Source of the DNA: OLB6 sp964493635
GTDB taxonomy: Bacteria > Bacteroidota > Ignavibacteria > Kapaibacteriales > Kapaibacteriaceae
DNA: 64,000 bases
NCBI GenBank assembly: GCA_964493635.1
Contig: CAZBOW010000006.1
Coordinates: 1 to 64,000 of the forward strand
Direction: 5' to 3'
In this document: positions 7,596 to 16,575 of the stretch, piece after piece
How the letters are laid out: the number at the start of each line of letters is the position of its first letter
How positions within the stretch are numbered: the first letter of the stretch is position 1
Program-made: the position numbers and the translations under genes
Notes under the pieces: generated by a model
What the model saw: the letters and a program-made list of their open reading frames with translations, nothing else
Databases searched by the model: none
What the model was told of the DNA's origin: nothing

Positions 7596-9215
7596 ATGAA
7601 TCAATCTCGATCCCGCACCATTGTCCTGCTTATGGCAGCCCTTGTTATTGGCACTGGGCTCGGAATCTATGTGCAGCCAGCGATGAGCGGCGACTCCGTC
7701 ATGGAGCAGGTTCGGAAGTTTAACGACATCCTTTCCAACTCCGTGAAGAACTATGTCGACGAAGTCGATACCCAGGCCCTGACCGAAGCGGCCATCCGCG
7801 GAATGCTCGAGGAATTGGATCCGCACTCCGTGTATATCACCGCCAAGGAGATGGAGAAGGTCGAGGAAGACTTCAAAGGTTCGTTCGAAGGCATCGGTGT
7901 CCAGTTCGACGTGGTTAGCGATACGATCACGATCATCTCTCCCATCACCGGCGGCCCCAGCGAAGAGTTGGGCATCTTGGCCGGCGATAAGATCATCAAG
8001 ATCGATGACTCCCTCGCCGTCGGTCTGTTGCAATCGGATGTCCCCAAGAAGCTCAGGGGAAAGAAAGGCACGATCGTCCGCGTTCATATCAAGCGCTCCG
8101 GCGAGAAGGACCTCCTGGTATTCGACATCACACGCGACAAGATTCCGATCTATTCCGTCGACGCCCATTTCATGATTGAAGGCACGGATGTTGGCTACAT
8201 CACCATCAACCGCTTCATGGCCACGACGCACGAGGAATTGGTCAAAGCTGCCCGCGATCTCAAGGGGCAGGGTATGCGGAAACTGGTACTTGATCTGCGG
8301 AACAATCCGGGCGGATACCTCGATCAGGCCTTCCGCATCGCCGACGAATTCATCAAATCGGGCTCGCAGATTGTGTACACCAAGGGGCGTCGTCCCGAGT
8401 TCGACGAAGACTATCGCGCAACCGGTCGTGGTGAGTTGGAGGGTATTCCGTTGGTTGTGCTGATCAACGGTGGCTCGGCCTCGGCCAGTGAGATCGTTTC
8501 CGGCGCTGTGCAAGATCTCGATCGCGGCTTGGTTGTTGGCACCACATCATTTGGTAAGGGGCTTGTCCAGCGCCAGTACCCACTCAGTGATGGCTCGGCC
8601 TACCGACTGACTATTTCTCGCTACTACACGCCATCGGGCCGCCTGATTCAGCGTCCGTACAAGGACAAGGATGCCTACTACTCCGGTGAAGGCAGGATGG
8701 ACGATGAAGAGGGCGACAACATCGATCACGAAAAGGATCTGGATGACTCCGTCGAATCCCGACCAAAGTTCAAAACGCTGAGCGGTCGTACGGTGTACGG
8801 TGGTGGAGGAATAACGCCAGACTATCTCGTCAAGGCAGATACGATCGGCTTCCTGGCACGCAAGCTTCGGGCGAAGAACTTGTTCTGGAAAACGGCCGAT
8901 GCCATGATGAAGGCGCGCGGTGCCGCTATCCGCGGAACCTACGACGGAAAGATGAACGACTTTGTCCGAACATTTGCCGTTACGGAAGCCGACATTACGA
9001 TTCTCCGTGACTTCGCAAGGGCCGAGGACATCGAGTGGAAGGACGATGAGTATGCCTTTGATGCAGAGTTTATCCGCACGGTGATCAAGGCCTACATCGG
9101 ACGAAACCTGTTTAATACCAACGGCTATACGGCAACGATTCTTCGCCTCGACAATCAGGTCAAGAAGGCCATAGAACTCTTTCCCGAAGCCATGAAGATT
9201 GCAAACCTGAACTAA
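7596..9215 (+). CDS. S41-family C-terminal processing peptidase (CtpA-like)
   Basis: 539 residues with an N-terminal membrane anchor (about residues 8-28). The order is the CTP helical lead-in (VKNYVDEVDTQALTEAAIRG), a PDZ domain (FEGIGVQFDVVSDTITIISP), then the protease core with LVLDLRNNPGGYLDQAF. The catalytic serine is in GGSASASEI and the lysine in TSFGKGLVQRQYP. CTPs are periplasmic proteases that trim C-termini or degrade envelope proteins. The ~200-residue tail after the core is longer than in minimal CtpA. It starts a plus-strand unit with a DUF3108 protein 18 bases downstream and the kinase-like gene after it. The start is supported by the signal anchor. Confidence 0.93.
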   Translation: MNQSRSRTIVLLMAALVIGTGLGIYVQPAMSGDSVMEQVRKFNDILSNSVKNYVDEVDTQALTEAAIRGMLEELDPHSVYITAKEMEKVEEDFKGSFEGIGVQFDVVSDTITIISPITGGPSEELGILAGDKIIKIDDSLAVGLLQSDVPKKLRGKKGTIVRVHIKRSGEKDLLVFDITRDKIPIYSVDAHFMIEGTDVGYITINRFMATTHEELVKAARDLKGQGMRKLVLDLRNNPGGYLDQAFRIADEFIKSGSQIVYTKGRRPEFDEDYRATGRGELEGIPLVVLINGGSASASEIVSGAVQDLDRGLVVGTTSFGKGLVQRQYPLSDGSAYRLTISRYYTPSGRLIQRPYKDKDAYYSGEGRMDDEEGDNIDHEKDLDDSVESRPKFKTLSGRTVYGGGGITPDYLVKADTIGFLARKLRAKNLFWKTADAMMKARGAAIRGTYDGKMNDFVRTFAVTEADITILRDFARAEDIEWKDDEYAFDAEFIRTVIKAYIGRNLFNTNGYTATILRLDNQVKKAIELFPEAMKIANLN

Positions 9216-9233
9216 CGAAGACTACCCTGTACG

Positions 9234-10067
9234 ATGCCCTGCACCCTCCGTACGCTTAGTACGCTCAGTACGCTCCGCACGATCTCTGTGCTCCTGACGA
9301 TTGCCTGCCTAACGGCTGCCGTGCAGCCAGTGTCAGCGGCAACACCTGATAATAACGCCATCTATCCCGGTGAGGAACTCGTCTACGAGGTTTCGTACCT
9401 GAGCTTCACGCTGGGGACGATTAAAACCGTCACCGAGCCGTTTACCATGCTCAACGGACGGAAGGTGGCGAAGGTCAAGCTCTGGATCGACTCGAATCCG
9501 AATATCCCGTTCGTCTCCCTGCATTCGATCTACGAATCATGGATGGATACCAATGCGACCTACTCGCACAAGTTCCAGTCGCGTACGCTCGGAGACAACG
9601 GCAAGGACGATTACGAGCGCTACACGTTCGACTATGCCAACCTGAACGCTACCATCGAGCGATGGCAAACCAAGGGAGAGGTAGAACGTCGGCAGTTTGA
9701 TATCGAAAAGCGAGTCAACGACGGCAGCTCGATTCTCTACACTGCGCGATCGATGCTGTACAGCAAGAAAAGCTACCGTATTCCTACGGTGATCATGAAC
9801 GATGCCGTCTCCACGGTGGTCAACTTCCAAGGGAAGATTGAGTCGACCGATATCGATGCTGTTTCGTATCCGGTTCGTACGGTCTACATCAACGGCACAG
9901 CCGACTGGACGGGAGTCTACGGGCTTACCGGCCGATTCGAGGGCTGGTTCTCCGACGACGACGCCCGCATTCCGATCCGGGCCAAGATGAATCTGTACGT
10001 TGGCTCGGTGACCATCGAACTGAAGTCTTGGAAGCGTGGTTCGTGGCGACCGCCACGCATGATGTGA
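9234..10067 (+). CDS. DUF3108 family exported protein
   Basis: 277 residues with a cleavable signal peptide (hydrophobic stretch about residues 13-30, ending near VSAA). The body follows the DUF3108 pattern, beginning AIYPGEELVYEVSYLSFTLG and continuing with alternating beta strands (KVAKVKLWIDSNP, WMDTNATYSHKFQSR) to a C-terminal VGSVTIELKSW. Family members are envelope proteins of unknown function. The signal peptide is encoded partly by a short tandem repeat (TACGCT every 9 bases, 9251-9280), giving TLSTLSTL. Its TGA overlaps the next GTG as GTGA. Confidence 0.82.
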   Translation: MPCTLRTLSTLSTLRTISVLLTIACLTAAVQPVSAATPDNNAIYPGEELVYEVSYLSFTLGTIKTVTEPFTMLNGRKVAKVKLWIDSNPNIPFVSLHSIYESWMDTNATYSHKFQSRTLGDNGKDDYERYTFDYANLNATIERWQTKGEVERRQFDIEKRVNDGSSILYTARSMLYSKKSYRIPTVIMNDAVSTVVNFQGKIESTDIDAVSYPVRTVYINGTADWTGVYGLTGRFEGWFSDDDARIPIRAKMNLYVGSVTIELKSWKRGSWRPPRMM

Positions 10068-10957
10068 CGGCCATCCGACTGGTGATTGACGGAGGTGGAA
10101 CCTCCACCGACGTTGGACTCTTCCACGGTGAGTCCCTGATCAAACGTACCCAGCTGGCCAGTTACAAGCCCACGCCTGGCAGTAGCCACACCGATCTTCT
10201 GTGCCGAGATCTAGGGTCATGGATGGCCTCGGCCTCGCTCTTGCCGCCGCACGATACAACCACCTTTGTCTTGGTGGGGATGGCCGGTGTATGGACGGCA
10301 CATGAAAAACAGAGCTACCTGAACGCCCTTACCGATTCGTGGATCACCTACGTGAGTGCCGATGTTCCGCGTATGGCAGTCCTCAGCGACGTCGAGCTGG
10401 TCCATCTTGCTGCCTTTGGCAGCGCTTCCGGTAGCGTGCTCATTGCCGGAACCGGGTCGATAGCCGTCCATCGCACGGCCGATGGCGACCTCCAGCGAGT
10501 TGGCGGATGGGGACCAAGGGTCGATGATGCTGGAGGGGGCTTTTGGATGGGCAGAGAGGCACTCACTGCCGTGGCACGGATGGTGGATGGACGTGGACCA
10601 CACACCCTGTTGATTCGTCCGGTAGCGGCCTACCTGCGCACCAATCCAGAGGATGTCGAACAGGTAGCGCTGCGCCTGCGCACAGCATCGGTTGATGGAG
10701 CCTCACGACTAGCACGTGCCGTGCTGACGTATGCCGACGAGGGAGATGACGTAGCCCTCTCCATCCGCAGCCAGGCCGTCCGGGAACTGGCATCGCTGGT
10801 GGCCGTTCTCCCCGAGTCCTCGCCCGTTGCACTGTACGGGTCGTTGTTTGCCAATTCGGCGTTTGCCGCGGCCGTGATGGCCGCAGTCCGTCAGCCAGCC
10901 GTGACCATCCTCGAGGATGTCCTGTCGGGGGCTATTGCTGCGTTGCCGGCTCCGTAA
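10064..10957 (+). CDS. BadF/BadG-type ATPase, N-acetylglucosamine kinase-like
   Basis: 297 residues from GTG 10064, which overlaps the preceding TGA. It has the ASKHA fold: phosphate-1 loop LVIDGGGTSTDVGL, phosphate-2 loop IAGTGSIAVH followed by GGWGPRVDDAGGGFWMG, and a helical adenosine region (SPVALYGSLFANS). The GGWG..DDAGG block is characteristic of GlcNAc/glucosamine kinases (NAGK-like) rather than of 2-hydroxyacyl-CoA dehydratase activators, which carry cysteines. The likely role is cytosolic phosphorylation of an amino sugar from cell-wall turnover, supported loosely by the convergent LD-carboxypeptidase. The last 26 bases overlap that gene tail to tail. Confidence 0.8.
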   Translation: MTAIRLVIDGGGTSTDVGLFHGESLIKRTQLASYKPTPGSSHTDLLCRDLGSWMASASLLPPHDTTTFVLVGMAGVWTAHEKQSYLNALTDSWITYVSADVPRMAVLSDVELVHLAAFGSASGSVLIAGTGSIAVHRTADGDLQRVGGWGPRVDDAGGGFWMGREALTAVARMVDGRGPHTLLIRPVAAYLRTNPEDVEQVALRLRTASVDGASRLARAVLTYADEGDDVALSIRSQAVRELASLVAVLPESSPVALYGSLFANSAFAAAVMAAVRQPAVTILEDVLSGAIAALPAP

Positions 10958-11873
10958 ACCGCAGGGTGCAGGACCGCGAACTGATCGTGGCCATCACGCC
11001 AAATGGAAGAGTGAGTTTCTTCGCCTCGTGCCCATACATGAGGTTCGACAGGACCGGTCCCGAAACGTAGGCTGCCATTTCACGGATCACTGCATCGACA
11101 TCCTTGTGCGGAGTACTACCAGGTGGACGTGCCGATTGCGACCATTGACCGGTAATTACCCCCTTGGCCTGACCGAGCAGGCCCGCTAGACGAAGCTGCG
11201 TCAGCATCCGGTCGATGCGATAGGTTTCTTCACCTACGTCTTCCAGCGCAAGAATGCAATCGACCCATGAGGGCATGTAGGGCGTGCCAACCAGGGATGT
11301 AACCACGCTCAGATTCCCGCCAAGGAGTCGGCCGGTAGCAACCCCTTTCTGCACAACATCGAGCGGCCACGGCTGTGCGATGCGACCAAGGGGCTTCGTG
11401 GACGTCAAGGCACGCCAGAACCACTCCTCGGATTCCGGTGCAAAGGTGTCGGCCATGTCAACGCTGGTCATCGCGCCACTAAACGTCACGAGTCGAGCTT
11501 GTTTCCAGAGGGCTAGTTGAAGGGCCGTGGTGTCGCTAAACCCCACCAGAATCTTCGGATGCGCCCGTACTACCCGCCAGTCGAGTTCGGCGAGCAGTCG
11601 AGCGCTACCGTACCCACCGCGAGCACAAAAGATGGCGTCGATACGCCGATCGGCAAACATGGTCTCGAGATCGCTCCTCCGCTGGTCATCGGAGCCTGCT
11701 AAGTACGCACCATCGGAACTCAAGGCATGACGCCCCAGTACGACCGTGTGTCCAAGAGACTCCAGGTAGCGAATACCTCGATGCAGCCGGGCTTCATCGC
11801 GCTGTGGCGATGAGGGCGAGATGATCCCGATCGTCGCTTTGGGCGGTAGAGGGCGTGGAAAACGTACGTTCAT
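10932..11873 (-). CDS. LD-carboxypeptidase (S66 family)
   Basis: 313 residues. It opens PKATIGIISPSSP and has the S66 triad: the serine in VGFSDTTALQLAL, the glutamate in ILALEDVGEETYR and the histidine in MYGHEAKKLTLPFG. CARGGYGSARLLAELDW is the usual nucleophile-elbow lead-in. Family members remove the terminal D-alanine from murein tetrapeptides, or cleave microcin-like peptides. No signal peptide is evident, so a cytosolic muropeptide-recycling role is likely. The 3' end overlaps the plus-strand kinase-like gene by 26 bases. The 64-bp divergent interval to 11938 must hold both promoters; no exact TAnnTTTG is seen there. Confidence 0.9.
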   Translation of the reverse strand: MNVRFPRPLPPKATIGIISPSSPQRDEARLHRGIRYLESLGHTVVLGRHALSSDGAYLAGSDDQRRSDLETMFADRRIDAIFCARGGYGSARLLAELDWRVVRAHPKILVGFSDTTALQLALWKQARLVTFSGAMTSVDMADTFAPESEEWFWRALTSTKPLGRIAQPWPLDVVQKGVATGRLLGGNLSVVTSLVGTPYMPSWVDCILALEDVGEETYRIDRMLTQLRLAGLLGQAKGVITGQWSQSARPPGSTPHKDVDAVIREMAAYVSGPVLSNLMYGHEAKKLTLPFGVMATISSRSCTLRFTEPATQQ

Positions 11874-11937
11874 GGATATTTTGGCACAATGTTTGCCGCG
11901 GTAGCACCAACGTAATTGCGGAGCTCACATACAAGCT

Positions 11938-14493
11938 ATGACGTTTTTGCGGACAGTCATCACGTCGGCGCTCATGGTCCTTGGCGGTCTCTGCCTTGGT
12001 AGTGGGCATGCCAATGCGCAAACGCGCATTCGTGGCGTCGTGAATCAGTACGCTCCGGTCTCGGAGGTGATTCCCTGCGACAGTACGGTGAAGCTATCGG
12101 CTCCGATGGCCCTATTTCCGGGCGACCGTGTACTGCTCATCCAGATGAAGGGTGCCGAGATCTCTGATGCGGATGATCCCTCCTACGGTACCATTCTCAA
12201 TATTGGCGGAGCTGGCGCTGCCGAGCTACTCACGGTGCTGCAGGTAGGCAGTAGTGGCCAATCCACCGTTGTGGAGTTCACCACCCGGTTTGTTCACCGC
12301 TACGATCCGAAGGGGCGGATTCAGCTCGTTCGAGTTCCACAGTATACCGATGCCATCGTTGATGCCCCACTCGTTGCTCAACCGTGGAACGGCAGTACCG
12401 GTGGTGTCCTTGCGATCGAGGTAACGGGCATTCTGTATTTGCAGTCGAATGTTTCCGTGAGCGGAATGGGATTTGCCGGCGGGACCGTATCGCCACCGGT
12501 AAGCCGCTGCGATGTGCGCAACTACGTCATCAACTGGGCCTTTGGCTTGGCTGGTGGCAAGGGCGAGGGGATCGCCTCAGGTAAACCAAATCAGACGCCT
12601 GCCGGTAGGGGGCCTCTGGCCAATGGTGGTGGAGGGGGAAACGGCAATAACGCCGGCGGTGCTGGAGGAGGTAACGGTGGTGCTGGTGGTGCTGGTGGTC
12701 GGGCCAACGTGTACTGCGTTCCGCTGGATTCCGTTGGAGGTATCCAAGGCTCCTCACTAGCATCCTACGCGGCCGACCAGCGATTCTTTATGGGTGGCGG
12801 CGGCGGTGGCGGTCATCAAAACGATGTTCAAGGTACCAGCGGCGCACCTGGAGGTGGGATTGTCCTGATTCGTGCTGGCGTTGTCTACGGCGATGGCCGG
12901 ACCATCGAAGCCAATGGCGCCACGGTTGTCGATACCGCCGATATGGACGCTGCCGGCGGTGGCGGTGCAGGCGGTACGATCATCCTCGATGTGGGTGATG
13001 TTGCTACCACCATGAACATCTCGGCGCGCGGGGGCAACGGTGGGCACGTCAAGCACTTGTACAACGCCCACGGCCCAGGCGGTGGTGGTGGCGGCGGGAT
13101 GCTGATCACGCGAGTGCCATTTACGAAGCTGTCAGTGGATCTGTCCGGTGGAATTCCGGGACTGCACGTCAGTCCCAGCAACGAAGCCTACGAACAAACG
13201 CGCGGTGCCGATACCGGTCGTGCAGGAGTGGTGATCGACACCTTCACGTGGAAGCGACCACTCTCCATTCAGTTAGATGCAACCGGTGGCGGACCAATCT
13301 GCGAGGGTGTAAGCACCGTAACGCTGGAGGCAACCCCCGGATTTGTGTCGTACCTCTGGAGCAATGGAAGCACGGAACGTACAATCACGGTAGCCGAGGA
13401 GGGATCCTACTCCGTGATTGCCGTGGACGCGATTGGATGTGTGCGTGTGGTGGACGGGTTGCGCGTGTGGTACAACCCCACGAAGTTCACGATGCCAACG
13501 GTTATCGATTTCGAGTCGATACCGATCAATACGACGAAGCGGATGGTGCTGCCAATTCGCAACACGGACGATGAGGACATCGTGGTTTCCGGCATCGAGG
13601 AAACGGCTTCCTTCCGCATCATCTCCCCTCCAACCTTCCCGATCACGATTCCTTCTGGCACCACGTTGGGCGTGGTGGTGGAGTTCTATGGTCGTGAACA
13701 TCGTGCCTACGCCGAAGCGATACGCATTCATGTTTCGCAACCGTGTCCGGACTCGCAGGACGTCCTGTTGAAGGCGTTGGTGAGTCCGATCTACGCAACG
13801 TTTGTTGTGCCGCGGATGAAGGCAGAGGTGGGCGACACGGCCTTCCACCTACCGATCTACGTACGAATTGCTCCAGATACGGCACAGCTCGCTGGAACGC
13901 ATCTGCGGATCACGTTGGAGCTTGATGCTCGGGTGTTCCATCCGAGACGTGTCACCAATGGTCGAATCGTGCGGAACATGATCGACATGCTCACCAATCG
14001 CCGCGTGCTTACCGTGGAAATCGACTCCGTAGATCTCTCGGTGTCGCAACCACTGGTGACGCAGGTTGTTGGTACGGTACTGATGTCTACCATGAACGAA
14101 GTGGAGATCCGGCCAGACTTCGCAGAGTGGATCACTGTCTGGCAGCTCCCCATCACCTCCTACGAGCCAGGCTTCTTGGTGGTGGATCCCGCCTGCTTCC
14201 AGGAGGGGCGTCACATTCGGATCTATGCCTTCCCATCCTTGATCATCGCTCCGAATCCGGCACGGGAGACCATTCGAATCTACACGACGCTAACGGCGCC
14301 CGGAGACTACATCGTTCAGATCGTCAACATCGAGGGAAGTGTGCTGCACGAGGACCGTGTGACACACTCCGGCACGCTGGCATCCAGCCACGAAACAACG
14401 TTGGACGCTTCCACTTGGCCGTCGGGCCAGTACATCGTGCGCTTCACCACGCCACTGGTGGTTCACACCGACCGACTCGTGATTCAGCGCTGA
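11938..14493 (+). CDS. glycine-rich secreted T9SS protein with Ig-like, SPD2/HYDIN-like and cohesin-like modules
   Basis: 851 residues. The signal peptide ends near ANAQ (about residue 30). Residues about 215-390 are extremely glycine-rich (runs such as GGAGGGNGGAGGAGG and GGGGGGG). A bacterial Ig-like module follows (CEGVSTVTLEATPG to YSVIAVDAIGC), then a HYDIN-like module (VIDFESIPINTTKRMVLPI) and a cohesin-like segment with FHLPIYVRIAPDTAQLAG. It ends in a type A sorting domain (IIAPNPARETIRIYTTL to WPSGQYIVRFTT). It is therefore expected at the cell surface or released. Related module orders are common in large Bacteroidota surface proteins; no enzymatic site is visible. Its last 10 bases overlap the convergent kmo gene. 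Confidence 0.85.
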   Translation: MTFLRTVITSALMVLGGLCLGSGHANAQTRIRGVVNQYAPVSEVIPCDSTVKLSAPMALFPGDRVLLIQMKGAEISDADDPSYGTILNIGGAGAAELLTVLQVGSSGQSTVVEFTTRFVHRYDPKGRIQLVRVPQYTDAIVDAPLVAQPWNGSTGGVLAIEVTGILYLQSNVSVSGMGFAGGTVSPPVSRCDVRNYVINWAFGLAGGKGEGIASGKPNQTPAGRGPLANGGGGGNGNNAGGAGGGNGGAGGAGGRANVYCVPLDSVGGIQGSSLASYAADQRFFMGGGGGGGHQNDVQGTSGAPGGGIVLIRAGVVYGDGRTIEANGATVVDTADMDAAGGGGAGGTIILDVGDVATTMNISARGGNGGHVKHLYNAHGPGGGGGGGMLITRVPFTKLSVDLSGGIPGLHVSPSNEAYEQTRGADTGRAGVVIDTFTWKRPLSIQLDATGGGPICEGVSTVTLEATPGFVSYLWSNGSTERTITVAEEGSYSVIAVDAIGCVRVVDGLRVWYNPTKFTMPTVIDFESIPINTTKRMVLPIRNTDDEDIVVSGIEETASFRIISPPTFPITIPSGTTLGVVVEFYGREHRAYAEAIRIHVSQPCPDSQDVLLKALVSPIYATFVVPRMKAEVGDTAFHLPIYVRIAPDTAQLAGTHLRITLELDARVFHPRRVTNGRIVRNMIDMLTNRRVLTVEIDSVDLSVSQPLVTQVVGTVLMSTMNEVEIRPDFAEWITVWQLPITSYEPGFLVVDPACFQEGRHIRIYAFPSLIIAPNPARETIRIYTTLTAPGDYIVQIVNIEGSVLHEDRVTHSGTLASSHETTLDASTWPSGQYIVRFTTPLVVHTDRLVIQR

Positions 14494-15869
14494 GGCGACA
14501 CCGGACGCACCGAAATGTCGGCTCGAGCATTCATCACGCGGTCCAGCTTCTCCACCGCCTCGGCAGTTGTCCACGAATCATAGATCAGCGGATCGGCCAT
14601 CAACTCGGCCATGAGCACATCCTGTTCGGCTCCTATGCGGAGTGCTTCCGAGTAGGGAATATCGTCTCGGAAGGTCACCATCGTGTACAGCGGAACAAAC
14701 TTTGAGGGATAGCGGTCGTAGAGGAAGGCTTCGATCTTCTTCTGGCGTAGAAAACGTGCATCGGCAACCTTGTCGCGCATTTCAACGAAGTTCATCAGGG
14801 CTAAGTCGGCAATAGCATGTCCGTCCGGGATTCGGTACGACTGGTACAACTCCAGAGCCCCTTTCCAATCTCCCGATGACACCTCAAGACAGTCCATGAG
14901 TACGCGGCAGTCCTCGAAGCCGCAGTTCATACCCTGGCCGTAAAACGGAACAATCGCATGAGCAGCGTCGCCAATCAGGGCAACGGTGTCGTTGGCTACC
15001 CAGGGGTTCGCGCGGACCGTTACCAGCGACGACGCAGGGTTGGCTTCCCAGTCTTCATGCAGTGTAGGAAGATGCGGCAGAAGATCAGCAAACTGCGCCT
15101 CAAAGAAGCGCTGCACCTCATCGCGTGATGTAAGCGAGCTGAAGGACACCTCGCCGTCGTGGGCCAGGAACAGTGTTACCGTAAAGCTGCCGTCGATGTT
15201 TGGCAGCGCGATGATCATGTAGCTGTGTCGAGGCCAGATATGCAACGCATGAGGGTCGAGACGGAAACCACCGTCGGCAGTGGGAGGGATGTGCAGTTCT
15301 TTGTAGTCGTGCGGTAGGTAGCTCTGGGAGTAGTTGTAGCGATCGGTCATTTGCATCCGTCCCCGAATGGCGCTGAAGGCACCATCAGCTCCAAAGAGCA
15401 CGTCGGCCTGCGAAACCACACGCTCACCACTCTGCGCATGCTCGAACGTTGCCGTCGTTTGAGCAAGGTCAGCATCCACGCATCGCATGCTAAAGTGGAT
15501 GCGAACGCCACTTTCCTCGGCAAGCGTCATCAGCTTTTTGTTCAACTCGCCACGAGAAACGCTGTTGATGGCCTGACCCTCCGCACCGTAGGGTTGGTAC
15601 GTCAGTGTGCCATTAACGTCATGCATCATTCTCCCTGCCATGGGGATGGCAATGGCTCGAATGTCATCGGCCAGTCCCGCTACCTCTAGGGCGCGTAGTC
15701 CACGATCGCTCATCGCCAGATTAATCGACCGCCCGGCCGACATGTTTGCTGCCCGCATATCGGCCCGACGCTCAAAAAGCGTTACGTCGTAGCCGCGCTT
15801 GGCAAGCATGGTGGACAGAAGGGAGCCAACAAGGCCGGCTCCGGCAATGGTAATGCGTTGGGTGCTCAT
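14484..15869 (-). CDS. kmo: kynurenine 3-monooxygenase
   Basis: 461 residues. The FAD-binding GxGxxG is at ITIAGAGLVGSLLSTMLAKR. It is followed by the family-specific GRSINLAMSDRGLRALE, the DG motif in LFGADGAFSAIRG, and ALIGDAAHAIVPFYGQGMNC. These identify KMO rather than a generic aromatic hydroxylase. The enzyme uses NADPH and O2 to convert L-kynurenine to 3-hydroxykynurenine, en route to quinolinate/NAD or to catabolism. ATG 15869 is preferred because it starts the FAD-binding strand. TTTG-TGTC-ATG immediately precedes it (GAAGTTTG, one mismatch to the -7 box), so it may have its own start site inside the operon. No other kynurenine-pathway gene is nearby. Confidence 0.9.
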   Translation of the reverse strand: MSTQRITIAGAGLVGSLLSTMLAKRGYDVTLFERRADMRAANMSAGRSINLAMSDRGLRALEVAGLADDIRAIAIPMAGRMMHDVNGTLTYQPYGAEGQAINSVSRGELNKKLMTLAEESGVRIHFSMRCVDADLAQTTATFEHAQSGERVVSQADVLFGADGAFSAIRGRMQMTDRYNYSQSYLPHDYKELHIPPTADGGFRLDPHALHIWPRHSYMIIALPNIDGSFTVTLFLAHDGEVSFSSLTSRDEVQRFFEAQFADLLPHLPTLHEDWEANPASSLVTVRANPWVANDTVALIGDAAHAIVPFYGQGMNCGFEDCRVLMDCLEVSSGDWKGALELYQSYRIPDGHAIADLALMNFVEMRDKVADARFLRQKKIEAFLYDRYPSKFVPLYTMVTFRDDIPYSEALRIGAEQDVLMAELMADPLIYDSWTTAEAVEKLDRVMNARADISVRPVSPQR

Positions 15870-15888
15870 GACACAAACTTCGGCAATA

Positions 15889-16474
15889 TCAGCGCGTTTG
15901 CCAGCGATCGGCATACCCTACGGGCAAGATCAAGGGGTCGATCAGCCGCACCGTAGAACCGCCGGCTGGTGCAATGGTGATCCACTCCGACGATGGACCA
16001 TCGATGTGGTACATGCCAACATCGTGGCAGGCTACCGACACCCGTAGCGTTCTGCCCAGGGTATACACTTGCACGCGAAAGGGAGTCCCCGGCGGGGGGA
16101 GCGGTGCGTCCACAACCGCCGTTGTGTCTGGCGTGATCACCATGGTGGTGAGTGTTGACACCCGGATCTCAACAGGGCTGGGCGAGCGATGAACGGTGTC
16201 GGCATGGGGGGTCGAACGCAGCAGCAGCACCATCGCCGTGGTGTCCGAGTCGGCATCGCCAAGCAGAACCTCCGTGTCAAAGATTCCATCGGTGATGTCT
16301 TGGCATCGCATGGCGATGCGTGAGGGATAGCGCACGGTGACAGCGTTACCGGCATCAACCTCTACCAGATCATGACGCGAGATAATCTTGGCCGACAGAG
16401 GCCAGTCCGTATCGCGCTGCAGGGTAAAGAACCACGGACTACACGACGTACACGTAGCTGCTACGAGAACCAGA
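15889..16474 (-). CDS. putative lipoprotein of unknown function (5' end in gap)
   Basis: The minus-strand reading frame stays open from the gap edge (16474) to the stop at 15889, about 194 residues, longer than the ATG/GTG-bounded ORF. The first visible residues, LVLVAATCTSC, look like the end of a lipoprotein signal peptide with two candidate lipidation cysteines. Then comes SPWFFTLQRDTDWPLSAK and a beta-rich body (VRYPSRIAMRCQD, FRVQVYTLGRTLRVSVAC, SEWITIAPAGG). The start codon is lost in the 100-N gap. It lies between the outer-membrane lipoprotein gene and kmo in one operon. I recognise no family. Confidence 0.65.
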
Positions 16475-16574
16475 NNNNNNNNNNNNNNNNNNNNNNNNNN
16501 NNNNNNNNNNNNNNNNNNNNNNNNNNNNNNNNNNNNNNNNNNNNNNNNNNNNNNNNNNNNNNNNNNNNNNNNNN
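16475..16574. other. assembly gap (100 N, true length unknown)
   Basis: Exactly 100 N. It contains the start codon and signal-peptide beginning of the lipoprotein ending at 15889. The upstream gene's stop lies 2 bases from the right edge. Confidence 0.98.
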
Positions 16575-16575
16575 A

